A stretch of DNA of 64,000 bases from Haliclystus octoradiatus (lineage: Eukaryota; Cnidaria; Staurozoa; Stauromedusae; Haliclystidae). Shown piece after piece: positions 40,475 to 53,208 of this stretch (positions are counted from its first letter, which is position 1; every line of letters begins with the position of its first letter). The position numbers and the translations under genes are program-made. Where the stretch lies: the NCBI GenBank assembly GCA_916610825.1, contig OU744451.1, forward strand, positions 10,228,989 through 10,292,988, read 5' to 3'. Under the pieces are notes generated by a model. It saw only the letters and a list, made by a program, of their open reading frames with translations. It had not been told where the DNA came from and made no database searches.

Positions 40475-43400
40475 CTGATCAAAATAAACAAAAACATATT
40501 ATTATCAGAGCCATTGTTATCGGTATACAATACTAGTGACATATTATCAACAACAACAACAACAACAAATAAACTCATGATGGATTGCATCTGTTTTGTT
40601 GAAAATACGAGTAACATAGACGTAGTAGGGAGTGCCTTATGGTTGAAGCATCTTGTGAAAAACAAAAACTGATGCAAGGGGAAAGAAAAAACTAGATACA
40701 TGTCTTATTGTCCCAGCCGAAGCATTCAGATTTGCTAGTAACACTGACATGATTGTGATATGCAACAGCCCCTGCGAAAAACAGTTTATGAACAGTTCAT
40801 GAATGTTAAATGGCCCCAAATTTTCATGAACTGTTCATGAACTCCTGAACTGCTTTTGGCAGGGGATGACAGTAAGCTTCTATGATTGCTTACAGATTAC
40901 CCATAAAATTGAAGATTCATTTTGGTACACTGCAACCTATTAAATACAATGCAGTGTGAACATGTGATAATATTGTATCATTGCCATTGTTCAGCCAAAA
41001 AGTGATAATGAAGTCCATTGTGATATTACCTAAATTGAAATCCGTAAGTTCGGAAGAAATTGTTTCTGCACATTTATTTATATCAAGAAATTTGTGATAC
41101 TAACAGTAGTGTCTGTTCAACCATTTTTATTTTATTACTTCGAGTAAGTGAATCAAAATATATCTACCTGTAGTTGTCGAATACATTCTGCCATTCTTTC
41201 TTGAATATCTGGTAAATGACTGTGGTATTGATCTATTTCACCACAAAATAGAACAAAGGACAGGCGACGGAGTAATTGTGACCTTTGTTCCAATTCCTGT
41301 AGAAGATCACAAAAACAAAAACAAAGTCAAAAGATAATGTTCTTAGTTCAGCAAACTCAGGGTAACTGAACGAGAGCAATGTTTGCACACATGAACACAT
41401 TTTTAGATAGAAGCTTACTGTTAAAATTTATATTTGTTTAGTTAACTACCCATTGATAACTGATAGTCACCCTGGGCTCCCAACAAAGCGAGGATACTCT
41501 GTCACTGTGCGTGCACAATTACTCGTTGTATGACGTACATCTCTGCGAATGTAGATATTATGTGACAGTAAAAAAGATTACTTTGAATTACAATATTAAA
41601 GTTGATAGACAATTTTATTTATTCATTGCACAGGAAATATGATTATTAAACAAATCCAGTATTTGGGGTTTTGGATTCAATCACAATGCAATTGAGTTTT
41701 GAGTGATCGTTGTTACCATATGTTAAACTGAGATCAAAAAATATTCAGTCACCATAGCCCCCATCGTATAATTCTCTGGTTTAACTATTTAACGGCATTT
41801 AACAGTGTATTGCATTCGATGCAGGATTGCTTGAAGTAATTACCATAGTTGCGGCACAATACGCCCTGGAACTGTACTCAATACCAACAAGTGTAATACA
41901 AAAGCTTGATTTCTAATATAATATCATGAGACTATATTGTATAATGCAGTTGAATTACCTGTTCTTTGTTTGTAAACAAATTGATTGCTCCACTCTGTGA
42001 CACTGATACTCTTGTTATTAAATCCTTAAAAAGTGGTGCTTCAAATGTCATGAGACGATCAATGATAACACGCCATGACTCAAGACAACATTCATCCATA
42101 CCAAAGAAATCTTGTTCTAAGAACAAATCATAGACATCTTTCTTCCACGCTCGTAGGGTATATTGATAATCAGTGATGTCTGCTAACATGGCACTAGCTG
42201 CACGAAAACTGCTGATATTTTGAGGACTAAAAAAACATAAGCGACGTTTTAGATTTCGATTGCATGGTAATGCCTCACAAGATGCAATTCCAAAAAAAAA
42301 AAATATATATATATATAAATGCCATCTATGTCTAATTGAAAAGTATCATATCATTTGCGCAGAAGAAGATCTATTGAATAAAAAGTTTGAACTCATTTCC
42401 AAATGTAGACATGAAAATAAAATTTTATCTAACTAATTATAAATCCGTGAAAACATAACATATACTTTATAATTTACATATGCAGATGATAACTAACCAG
42501 CGACAACAGGAAATAATAACAATGCAATTTATTTCTAGTATCAAAAGCCTTTGTTCTGTTAAACAATAACTGTAGGTTTGTAAATCGATATAGGCGGAAC
42601 TGTATGTTTTTCATTATTTAGTTTATTTGTCTGATGATTGCGTAAGCATGAAACTATTAGTAACAATTATGAATGTGTAGTCTTTGACTCCTTTTATTAT
42701 ATTTAGCTCTGTCAAATGATATCGAGCACTATTTTTTGCTATTAGATAATATCTAATATATATATATAACAAATAAGTTCATGAATGTGAAATAGGCCAG
42801 TTTTCAGGTTTCATGAATGTGAAATAGGCCAGTTTTCAGGTTTCATAAATGTGAAATAGGCCAGTTTTCAGGTTTCATGAATGTGAAATAGGCCAGTTTT
42901 CAGGTTTCATGAATGTGAAATAGGCCAATTTTCAGGTTTCATGAATGTGAAATAGGCCAGTTTTCAGGTTTCACTGTATATGCATACCTGTGGTTCTTCA
43001 GATATGGTACTACATTGTACATGACATAAACTAATAAAGCTGCCACTTTGTCTTTCTCTTCACTCAAGTACAACAGATCAAGCATGGGAGCAAGCATCTA
43101 CATAAAGCAATATAAAGAAAAATAATAAAGACAAAAAGGACTCCAATATTTAATAGTTATTGATTGAAGGCAAGTTGAATATCAGCTGATAATTACCGAC
43201 GTCAGCCAAGGTCATTATCAGCCGATTTTCATCGAGCTTGGGATCAATAACTGTTTTAGTCAATGATTAACAGGTCAATTTTGGAACAAATAATCATAAC
43301 ATGGATTTAACTGTATTTTAATGCATCAAAAACGCAAGTATTCGTAATTGCGTCTTTTCTGCATAATGGTTAGAAACACAGAACAGTCAACAAAGTTTAG

Positions 43401-46400
43401 AATTGACTGCTTTTCGACAAATCAAATAGCTCGATTTTTGTACTGACCTGTTGGTCAATGACTGAATATATATATATATATATATATATAATTTCAAACA
43501 TCATTTGAGTAGTTCAAATGTGTTAATTGCAGCAGGTATAACCTGGAACGGTCAGTTGTTTGAAAAAAGTTTATAATAACTTATCAGGTTCTGAATAAAT
43601 GATGATCGTGAATTGATAATGATGATGATGATCATCATGATCACGATGAGTACTGCCGTAGTAAATTACCTCAGCTAGGGTACAAAGAGCCTGTACACTA
43701 AATTGTGAGTTCTTTACTGGGAGATTTGCTGTGACGGGGGGCATAGGGGGAGCTTCAGGAGGGGTAGCCTCTTCTGTCTTTGGATCATCTACTTTCCAAG
43801 GATTATCAATATCATATTTCGCCAAGTCTTTATTCACAACAGTCAAATTCCGACGGAACCATGCTGAGCTTTCAAGAGATGCACCAGCAACACCATTGCA
43901 GAAATCAATCAACTTCTGAGCCAGATCCTGTTGAGTAAAATTTGAAAGGGATTGAGTTGTTTTAATTGAATTTGTAATCAAATTAATATACTAATGATAA
44001 ATAAAAATCGGTGGAAACAGGAAATGTACACGTTACAGATTATAAGATAAGCTTGTTGGCCAAATTTTGATTAAAGTCTCTAGTAATAGCCCCTGCGCAA
44101 CATTATATATATTTTTGTGATAATGGGATATAAAGCCCTTTTAATATCAGACTGATCGCAACTACATGGTAAGGGTAACTGAAGGACACTCTCTCTACAC
44201 TAGATGACAGTGTATCCATTCAACCACATGTTTCCCTCGTTGCCTTGTCAATTGGCAACTCATTAGGTTCTGATCATGCTAGATCAAGTTACACCTGTTG
44301 AATACAAATGCAAGATAAATACAAATATTTGACATGAACATTTGAATAAATGAAAGGCAGCTTGGTCAGTTAAGGGCAATGTTGCATTACATATCATTAC
44401 AATCAGAGTCAGACAAGAGGTCAAGTCTTCTGGAATCCTACAGGTATTTCAACATCTTCTTCTGGATTGTTTTGTTGATGTTTGACCTATATATCATGAA
44501 AATATCATTTTTCTTCTGATTTTGCTCTAACCTTCTGGAATCCAGGATTCCTACTTTTGTCGGACCCTGATTAAAACTGGTGATGAAGTTATTGTTGTTA
44601 CCTGTAGTTCCTTTCTTGCCCTTCTCTCGTCTGGCACAGGCACTTTCTGTACAAACAAACTCATTATAGCCATCAGAACAAATTGAGCAGGTGGTAGAAG
44701 ATTCAGAGTGAGGCCATCGCGGAAAAGAGATAGCAAAGCTAACTTCACTTGAATAACTTTATCAAGATCAGCTCTTTGAATTAACTCATACATTAACTGT
44801 AGCAAGTTGACTTCTAATGTTTGACGGACAGCATTTGCTTTGTCAGTGGTATTTATTATCCCATTCGTACTTGTGACACCATGCTTGAGGATTTGCCGAG
44901 TAGTATCAACAAGGGATTCGAGACTCAATGCCTAAATGATAAATAGGTGTTAGCACTTTAGTAACATTGCCCAGGTTACATATTTACGTAATACAAGAAC
45001 TTTTCTCATTGAAAAACAAAATAGAAGATTCTAGCATATGATTTAATTATTTGAGTTTTGAGATGCAGTAACAGTGATTTAAGCTGGATTCATGCTAGCC
45101 CAATATTGCGTAATTATCAGAATTCAGAATGGGAAATGTCATACCCAACAGAAGCTTAAAATTTGGTTAATGTAACCACAATGTGACGTGTCACATGAAA
45201 AATATTTTTATACTGAAATATTCCGCTTGTGATATTTGATAAATCATACTCATCAAATTCTACATGAGTAAAAGAGTATAGTAATAGGTATAATTATAAT
45301 TATAACTACTGTATTAGCAGCAGACAAACTGTACTTGTTTCTGGCCATTACAGTTCATCAGTACTGATCAGTGTATTAAAATTATAATTCTCTCTTAACA
45401 TAGATTACCATAGGAGTATATAGGAGTATCATAGTATCGTTATCATTATACAGCCATAAGAGCCATTATACCACACAAGGATTATCAACAAATTATGGTA
45501 AGAACTGTTCAGACCACGCGGTTTTGGCTGGATATTGACGTCACAGTGGTGTCCCGCCAAATATGTCAATTTTTCCCGCGTGATTTGTTGATGATTTTTA
45601 ATTATTAATTACACGCTCACTTCTTGATATTTTAAAAAAATTTCTTGGATACATTACTTTTAAAAATACTTGAACCGATTTATGAAGAGAAAGATCGGAA
45701 ATATTGCTTTGGTGAGAATCCCCTATTATAGTTATAACTACTGTATTAGTAGCATACAAGTACTTGTTTCTGGCCATTAGCCTTCATCAGTACTGCTCAG
45801 TGCACTGAAATTATTATAACTACTGTATTAAAATTACAATTCTCTATTAATATAGATTTCAAACGAATCAAACACTTCCAGTTATTGTATTCAAAAATAG
45901 ATCCATACCAACCTTTATTGATGTGATTATATTCAATAATGATAATTGCTCTTCGTTAACAACGGGGGTCGTCTTTCGGTTCATTACAGTTAACCATTCC
46001 TTTGTAGTTTGATTAACAGTCGGATTGGTTTTACTTTGTGTAGCTGATTCTTTAGCTTTTGTTTGGCACCAGACATCTGCTGATGCAGCGAGGAAAATGA
46101 TGGTATGGTTCATAGCAATTGGGGTAAGTAATTGCAACACAGACTGGTTGACATCCTAAACAATAAAAAACATACAATTTTCTCTAACAATTCACAATAT
46201 TAGCATTGGATGCAGCAGCAATGTCAGCATAAATAAAGTCTGGAATTCAAATCATGATCAATACAGCATTGTCAACAAGTGAATAAGAGACTATGAAACT
46301 AAGCATGGTGATTGCATAGAGTGTGGCGTCATACAAGTGGGCATCAAAAACATTATAATACAATAACATTTTAGCAAACGGTACTTTTTTAATAATGCTA

Positions 46401-49400
46401 TATCTGAATGTTTAAGTGAGAGATGCTGCAGTGAAACATGAAATTCAGCATTATGGATTCCTGTCGTTTTTGAAATTGTAAAACTATTAACATTGATATC
46501 ATCGCTGCACAACGAAGACCATTACCTTTGAAGCACCAATCTCTAGAGATGGAAATGGTAGAGATGATTTGGCAGACGAAGATAAAGAATTAGCCTCTGT
46601 CTTATGCCATACACTCCATACTTGAACAAGAGAGAAAAGAATACCTGGAAGAGCACTAAGTACGCTTTCTCTTGCGTCAATCAACGGCTTGTCAACTGTA
46701 AACAAAACATTAAAATGAAATTATTCTTCAAGTTTACATAACAAACAATATCCCATCAATATACCTAATATCAACTTTATCATGAACAAAATGCATCTCC
46801 TCAGTTATACTCAAGGCATCTACCAATACATTATTGTTGGATGTAATTAGTTATAAGGAGGTTGTCACCAACTATACACTATTTATCACTAGAAATCACT
46901 ATGTAAATACTATAGTAACTCTACGATCCACACAGGTGGGACTTTTTAACATTCGATATATATAAACTGTAACAATCTGTGACCCTATGAAGATATTGAC
47001 AGTTATATAACAATGTACTATCACTAACCCTCTTCTGTTGTTTGCTGTTTGAGTGGTGCACCTTGTGCTGAAAACACATGGACCAGATTTGAGAATATTT
47101 GTAATGAGCTGGTTGACGATGCGCTATCGTCAGCATTTTGTTGCTTTCCTTTTGAACGTGGTTTTGGTGCCATAATAGCAGCGGCAGTGGATGAATCAAC
47201 AACACAGAAATGAGACATGTTGGTGATATCTTCAAGCATTGTCAACATATGATCAACAGGGGTATCAGCAATACTAAACGAACAAATTAATATGTGACAA
47301 TGAGATATCAATTACATTATGTCAATATATTGTTGTGTTTGATTTGATCCTTTCTATCAGTAATGACTCTTTCAAGCTGCTGAGTTGAAATGGACCAAGT
47401 TAAAAGTACCTAAGATTTTACAAATCCTCTGTTGGCAAGAAATAACACAAATAATTGTTTTAGCTAGTATACATGCCCAGAATTCGACACCTGGTGCAAT
47501 TGGATGTCTTTTAAATTATAGCCTGCGTGCAGACTAAAACCTATCTTAGCGAAAGTGTAAGTTTATGTAAGTGTAAGTGTAAGTTTAAAAGTTTACACTT
47601 TCGCCAAGATAAGTTTTAGTCTGCACGCAGGCTATTAAACTAGGCAAGATGCATAAAAATACAATTGAAAGTATAATTTCCTTTTTTGTACAAAACAGGA
47701 AGAAAATAGGAAAATCAAAGCCTATCAGGAGCACAACTAAAAACAGAAATGATAATTATCTATTAATAATTATTATACTGTAATAATGTACTATATCAAT
47801 TTACTATATCACTAAACCATCTTGCATATGAAATGACTTAGATAACTCTAGAAAACTGGACGTTATACACAACCCACCGAGATTAGACAAAAATTTATCA
47901 ACAAACTTGAAAAATATAAATTGGACAAAATTAAAAGGAGTTGATCCATACCTGTCAATAGTATATTGTTTTGTAATGCCAGCATACATATTAGAAATTA
48001 TTCTCAAGTTCAGAGAAAGCTGCTCAATTACTGGAACAACTAACTTTGGTAGAGCATTGCCTAAACTAGCCAAACTAGAGATAATCAGATTATTCCAATC
48101 ATGGTGTAACAGCATCCATGTTTTCTCTTTCAACGCACTGAGACAAACAGCAATTAACATTGGTTGAGCTGCAAGACGTTCATTTGAAACATAGTCCCAC
48201 TGAATATGTTCACTTGATGATGAGGATTTGACATTCTTCTTGAAACGTGGTTTATTTTTAACATGTGACTCAACCGTATCATGATCAATATCAACCACAC
48301 CGACACAATGTTCCAATGCAATCAGACTTCGAACAAGACCAAGTAAAGATTTTTGCAGGTCAAAACGCATTTGATCATTTCGATTAAGCATTGAAGAATT
48401 AACATTTAACTGATTGAAATTGTTAGCACCTGCAAGACCACCTTCCAATGTATACACAGTAGATAATAAACAATGTAGGGCAATGCGTTGTACTTTACAA
48501 CGACGGAATAAATCAGCAACAAATGATCCAAATCCGCTACCATTATCATTAGCAATATCAAGTACTTCCCAAACAATAGTTGTTAGAAGTTCAATTGTAG
48601 CTGTTACAACAGCAAAGTTACCATCAACATCATCCTTATTTGTACGTAAAACAGTATGATATTCAGATCTAATATAATGAAGTGATATTGAAATAAGTAC
48701 TTCAATGTATTTCGCAGTACTTGCACGGACAAGAAGTTGATGACCTAAAAATACAATAATTGTCTGTTAATTTAATAGCAAATCAAGGATAGTGGGGAGA
48801 GAACGAGTATCGCTGCACTTGTACTACAATTGCCTTAATAACACAGTGAAACCTGTAAATAACAGCTGGCTATGAGAGATCTATAAACTGACTTCTATAT
48901 ACATGTGAACTTTATATACGGATTTACCTGTAGATGGGAATTAAGAAAATTAAAATTGTAGAAAATGCTGGTACATTTACATTCAAAGCTGCTATATAGC
49001 CGACACCTCTTTTAAGCAGAAACATGTCTAGTCTATCATAGTCACTGTAATAATGTTTTACTTAACTGTAGCATAATTCAATGCAACAATTGTTTCATTG
49101 CAACAACCGTGTATATAGACCACATGCATATAGTGATCAATGTATCAACATCCTAAAGATGACTATTTTATGCATGTTTCAATGTGAATCATGGTTCTAC
49201 AGTAGAACTTGCTTAATATCCCCCCTCTGGTACGGATAAAAAGCGGGACATTAAGCGGGGTGGGATATTAAGTGAGGTAAGAATATGAGAGCTTGTATGG
49301 AGAATTGAAAAAGAAAATCAGTTTTAAGTGAGGATATTAAGCAAGGTGGGACATTAAAACAGGGGATATTAACCGAGTTTAACTGTATTCTACTAAAATA

Positions 49401-52400
49401 GAGAAATGAATATTTCATAAACACCTTTCTATTGAAGCTGTGACAAGAAACAACAATATAAAATAAAGGACACTTACTGTCAGCTAAGGAGCCATAGAAC
49501 TCTTTAGCTGTCAATGCACGGCGATGACGTATCAAAAGCTCTCGTAATGCATGCTGATGTGGTGTGTTACACATGCTCATACTAGCAGTTGTGGCTGAAC
49601 ATAAAAAGGCTCTACCATTAACAGTTAACATATTCCGCAATGTTTTTAAAGAGTACAAAACTTGTTCTGTGTCATATGGTTGAGTGTAATAGAGTTTGTG
49701 AACTATCAAAGGATGGGGTGTTTGTTTACGCATGATACGGTTTGGATGAACTGGACCTAAAAGACAAAATATTAAAAAGTCAATCAGATAACAAAACAGG
49801 CAAGCAAAGTGTAACTTCCAAATATTATCATACTAATTATGTGTGTTAGAAGTCAGATGGAATGGATTATCATACTAATTATGTGTGTTATAAGTCAGAT
49901 GGAATGGATATCATACAAATTAGGTGTGTTATAAGTCAGATGGAATGGATTATCATACTAATTAGGTGTGTTATAAGTCAGATGGAATGGATTATCATTA
50001 CAAATTAGGTATGTTATAAGTCAGATGGAATGGATTATCATACTAATTAGGTGTGTTATAAGTCAGATGGAATGGATTATCATACTAATTAGGTGTGTTA
50101 TAAGTCAGATGGAATGGATTATCATAATAATTGGGTGTGTTATAAGTCAGATGGAATGGATTATCATACTAATCAGGCGTGTTATAAGTAAGATGGAATG
50201 GGTAATCATCAGGATGAGACCATTGATTTTGCAAATAACAAACAACAACATTATTGAGGGTCAGCATTAATTCATAGGCAAACTTGATTACAGTAGAGCC
50301 TTTTCTAGTGTTTCATCAATCAAGTAACTCTCATTGAACGTATGAGTATAACATGCAGTATAACAATCATTGATATACTTGGAAATTGTTTAGAAACAGA
50401 ATTCAATTAAAATTAATAAGGATTCGATGAGGATTCAGATTACAACATTCTTATTGTACAGCCTCCTGTGTAGCAATTGCGCCGAAGTCGACAACGGAAG
50501 AGGTTATACATTTGTAGATAAACAGTCATGACCACGTTGTAGCATGTGGTTTATCCTATGAACAAGGCTTTTGAGAAACTAGTTGAAACCTCAGAAATGA
50601 TCCATGTTGACTATGAACTAATATTAATCATTATCCAGGAATTGCTGCAATCACATAATTATTATGAATTGAAAATGAAAAATGTACGATTTGAATGCTG
50701 TAAACTGTGGTCATTGTTACTGTGCAAATAACACCCATATTCACAGGTTTAAATTTGGATCAATTTCAGTAAATGTTCTTTACCATTTTGCTTTGAATCT
50801 TGAGATCCAGGCTGAGGTGTTGGTGATTCAACATCTAGATTATCAATGTCTTGTTCATCACCAGGTTCTTCAATTTCTGTTTCACTACTATGTTGATCGC
50901 CATCTGGAGATTTCATGCCACGATATTCAACATCAATATTCTCATTTATAACATCACTGCTTGACCCCAGCCGTTTATCTAATAAGAATATAAAGCATTG
51001 AAACATGACCTACATAATGATTTCAATCCAAATGTTAATCATAATGCAACTATTTAATAATTCAATGTGACTAAAAACACTGCATTATACTACATACGCA
51101 TGTTTTCATTAGCTATTTTCATGATATGCTGGGTAAATTGGTTATCAGTGTTGTATGTGATCAGGTGAACACTATTTTACTAATAACGGGTAAAAATTGA
51201 AACAAATTACGAATACAACTGCACGGCATTCATTTATTAACATGCAGTCAGTCGCAATAATTATTATGGTTTTCTTTGACTATTTACTTAGTTATAGTAG
51301 ACAGATTGTGATCAAACTTTCAATTATACTTTCTATCTGCTGAATTATAAGAACTGAAACATTGGATTCAAGGTTGGATATCTGCATTTGACATCATAGC
51401 TGTTAACCAATCAGATTACAAAGATCCTTTTTCTAAAATGAAGTGGCTACAGTAGCATTCAAATGAACAGAAGTTATGCGGAAACAATTTTAAAGTTCAT
51501 CAAACCATCCCTCTGAAGTCAATCCTTTGAAACAATTTAGAGGGGTATGTTAATGCCTACACCCCAAGCTGATAGGGTCAAATCCCTCTCCTATCCTTAT
51601 AAGACAATAGTTCACATCTCTGTTTACCATTCTGATTGATTTGCTCTTTCAGTTTCTGTCCATCCAATTCATCATCAAATGATTCAATGTCATCTTCAGA
51701 AGGTTCTGCATTTAATGGCTTACGCTCTGATGTCATTTCCCCGCTACTTAGCATAGAACTCTCAAGCCAGTAATCTGCATAATGAACAGATACTCTCGCA
51801 CTTGAAGGTTTTAATAGAATGAGTAACAATGGCTCAAGAAGTCTACCAATATCACCAAAATGATTGGAATGAAGTAGCCAATTCTTAGCCAACATCCTTT
51901 TAGAAGGAAGAAAATCAATTTAAATTAATACAGTCAATACAGCTATTTACAAATTGAGTACTTGTTGTATCAGTAAGTATGAAATTTGTATACATTGTTT
52001 GGGGCAGTTACTTGAATGATAAGGACTGGACAAAGGGTTATACAGAGTCTGTAAACCAGGGCATAGGGTTTGCACAAGCCTAGGGAAATTCATAAGTTGA
52101 ATGAAAAATATAGGATATTTTAAATTTATACAACTTGAATTTAAAGACTTGTAGAAAAAGTTGAGGTTCCCATAAAAAATTCTTGGTAGGTCCCTGACTG
52201 GATGATTTCCCTTTCGAAAACCAGTTCTGGAGTTCATAAACAGTTCATGAACCCTCACATACAGTTCATGAACAGTTGATGAATGTTAAAGGGCCAAAAA
52301 TTTTTATCAACTGTCCGTGAACTGTTCATGAACTGTCAATGAGGGTTCATGAAAATCGGTGTTATTCAACGTTCATGAACTCCTGAACTGTTTTCCACAG

Positions 52401-53137
52401 AGGTTATGATGCAGATTCAAATAGAACTAAAACAACCAACAAAAATCACTGATTTTCAACTGATAATATTGTCTGGTGCTTAAATATCCTGAAATTTCAC
52501 ACCCTGAATAGTGTCAATTATTTTATAATCAACATAATCCAACTATTATGATTGATTGGGTACAATTAAGGATTACTCAAAACATTACATATATATACAG
52601 TGCTAGAAATCAATTAGTTACCTAATGCTGGGAAGAACTGATTCAAGGCTGTCCATACACAAAAGCATGCAACTGAAATAGAGTAGAAGCAATCAAATAT
52701 AAAATGTCTCTTATCAACCCAATTATTATAAACTGGATCTGAATCACAAAGATAGATTCAAATACAAATGAGGAAAGAGAATTTCATCTTAGAATCTTAG
52801 ATCATTCCAAACAATTCAAAATGGCAGTAAAACCTGAATAGAACAGGCAGTCATGGCATCAAGAGATCCAAATTGATCATTACAGACACATGGTTTTTAT
52901 ATAATCGTCTGATTTAGTAGAACATTTCTTTTTGAAAATTACCAACTTGACCGCTACTGACAGGTGATTGTGATAGAGATGGTATTTATAACAGGTTTAA
53001 CAGCATTTTTAAAATCCATCCCAGAGTTACTTAATCAATTGAGTAGAATTGAACTGCACATATTTTCTTTGATGAGGCAACACTACTGACACCAAAAGTG
53101 AGATTTTATTGCTTGTTCATGGCATTTTCACAGCATT

Positions 53138-53208
<71 letters not shown>

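Larger units (their letters stand above)
42227..42987. other. DOP1 intron with ribozyme-like repeat and minisatellite
   Basis: Contains a hammerhead-like repeat copy (42619-42758) and a 32-bp minisatellite (42778-42973) that ends 15 bp from the splice donor of the next exon. Confidence 0.7.
44932..45912. other. DOP1 intron with two ribozyme-like repeats
   Basis: 981 bp intron. Holds two copies of repeat family H2 (45281-45410, 45721-45860) and between them a small foldback with a CRE-like site (45481-45596). Confidence 0.7.
48745..49477. other. DOP1 intron with two MITE families
   Basis: 733 bp intron, mostly made of a decayed element (48844-49160) and a well-kept one (49200-49385). Confidence 0.7.

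Noticed and set aside
43731..43919. Plus-strand 62-codon frame rich in Gly and Ser
   Set aside because: It is antisense to a conserved DOP1 exon.
50025..50270. Protein of 14-residue repeats
   Set aside because: It is the 42-bp minisatellite read in one frame, inside a DOP1 intron and antisense.
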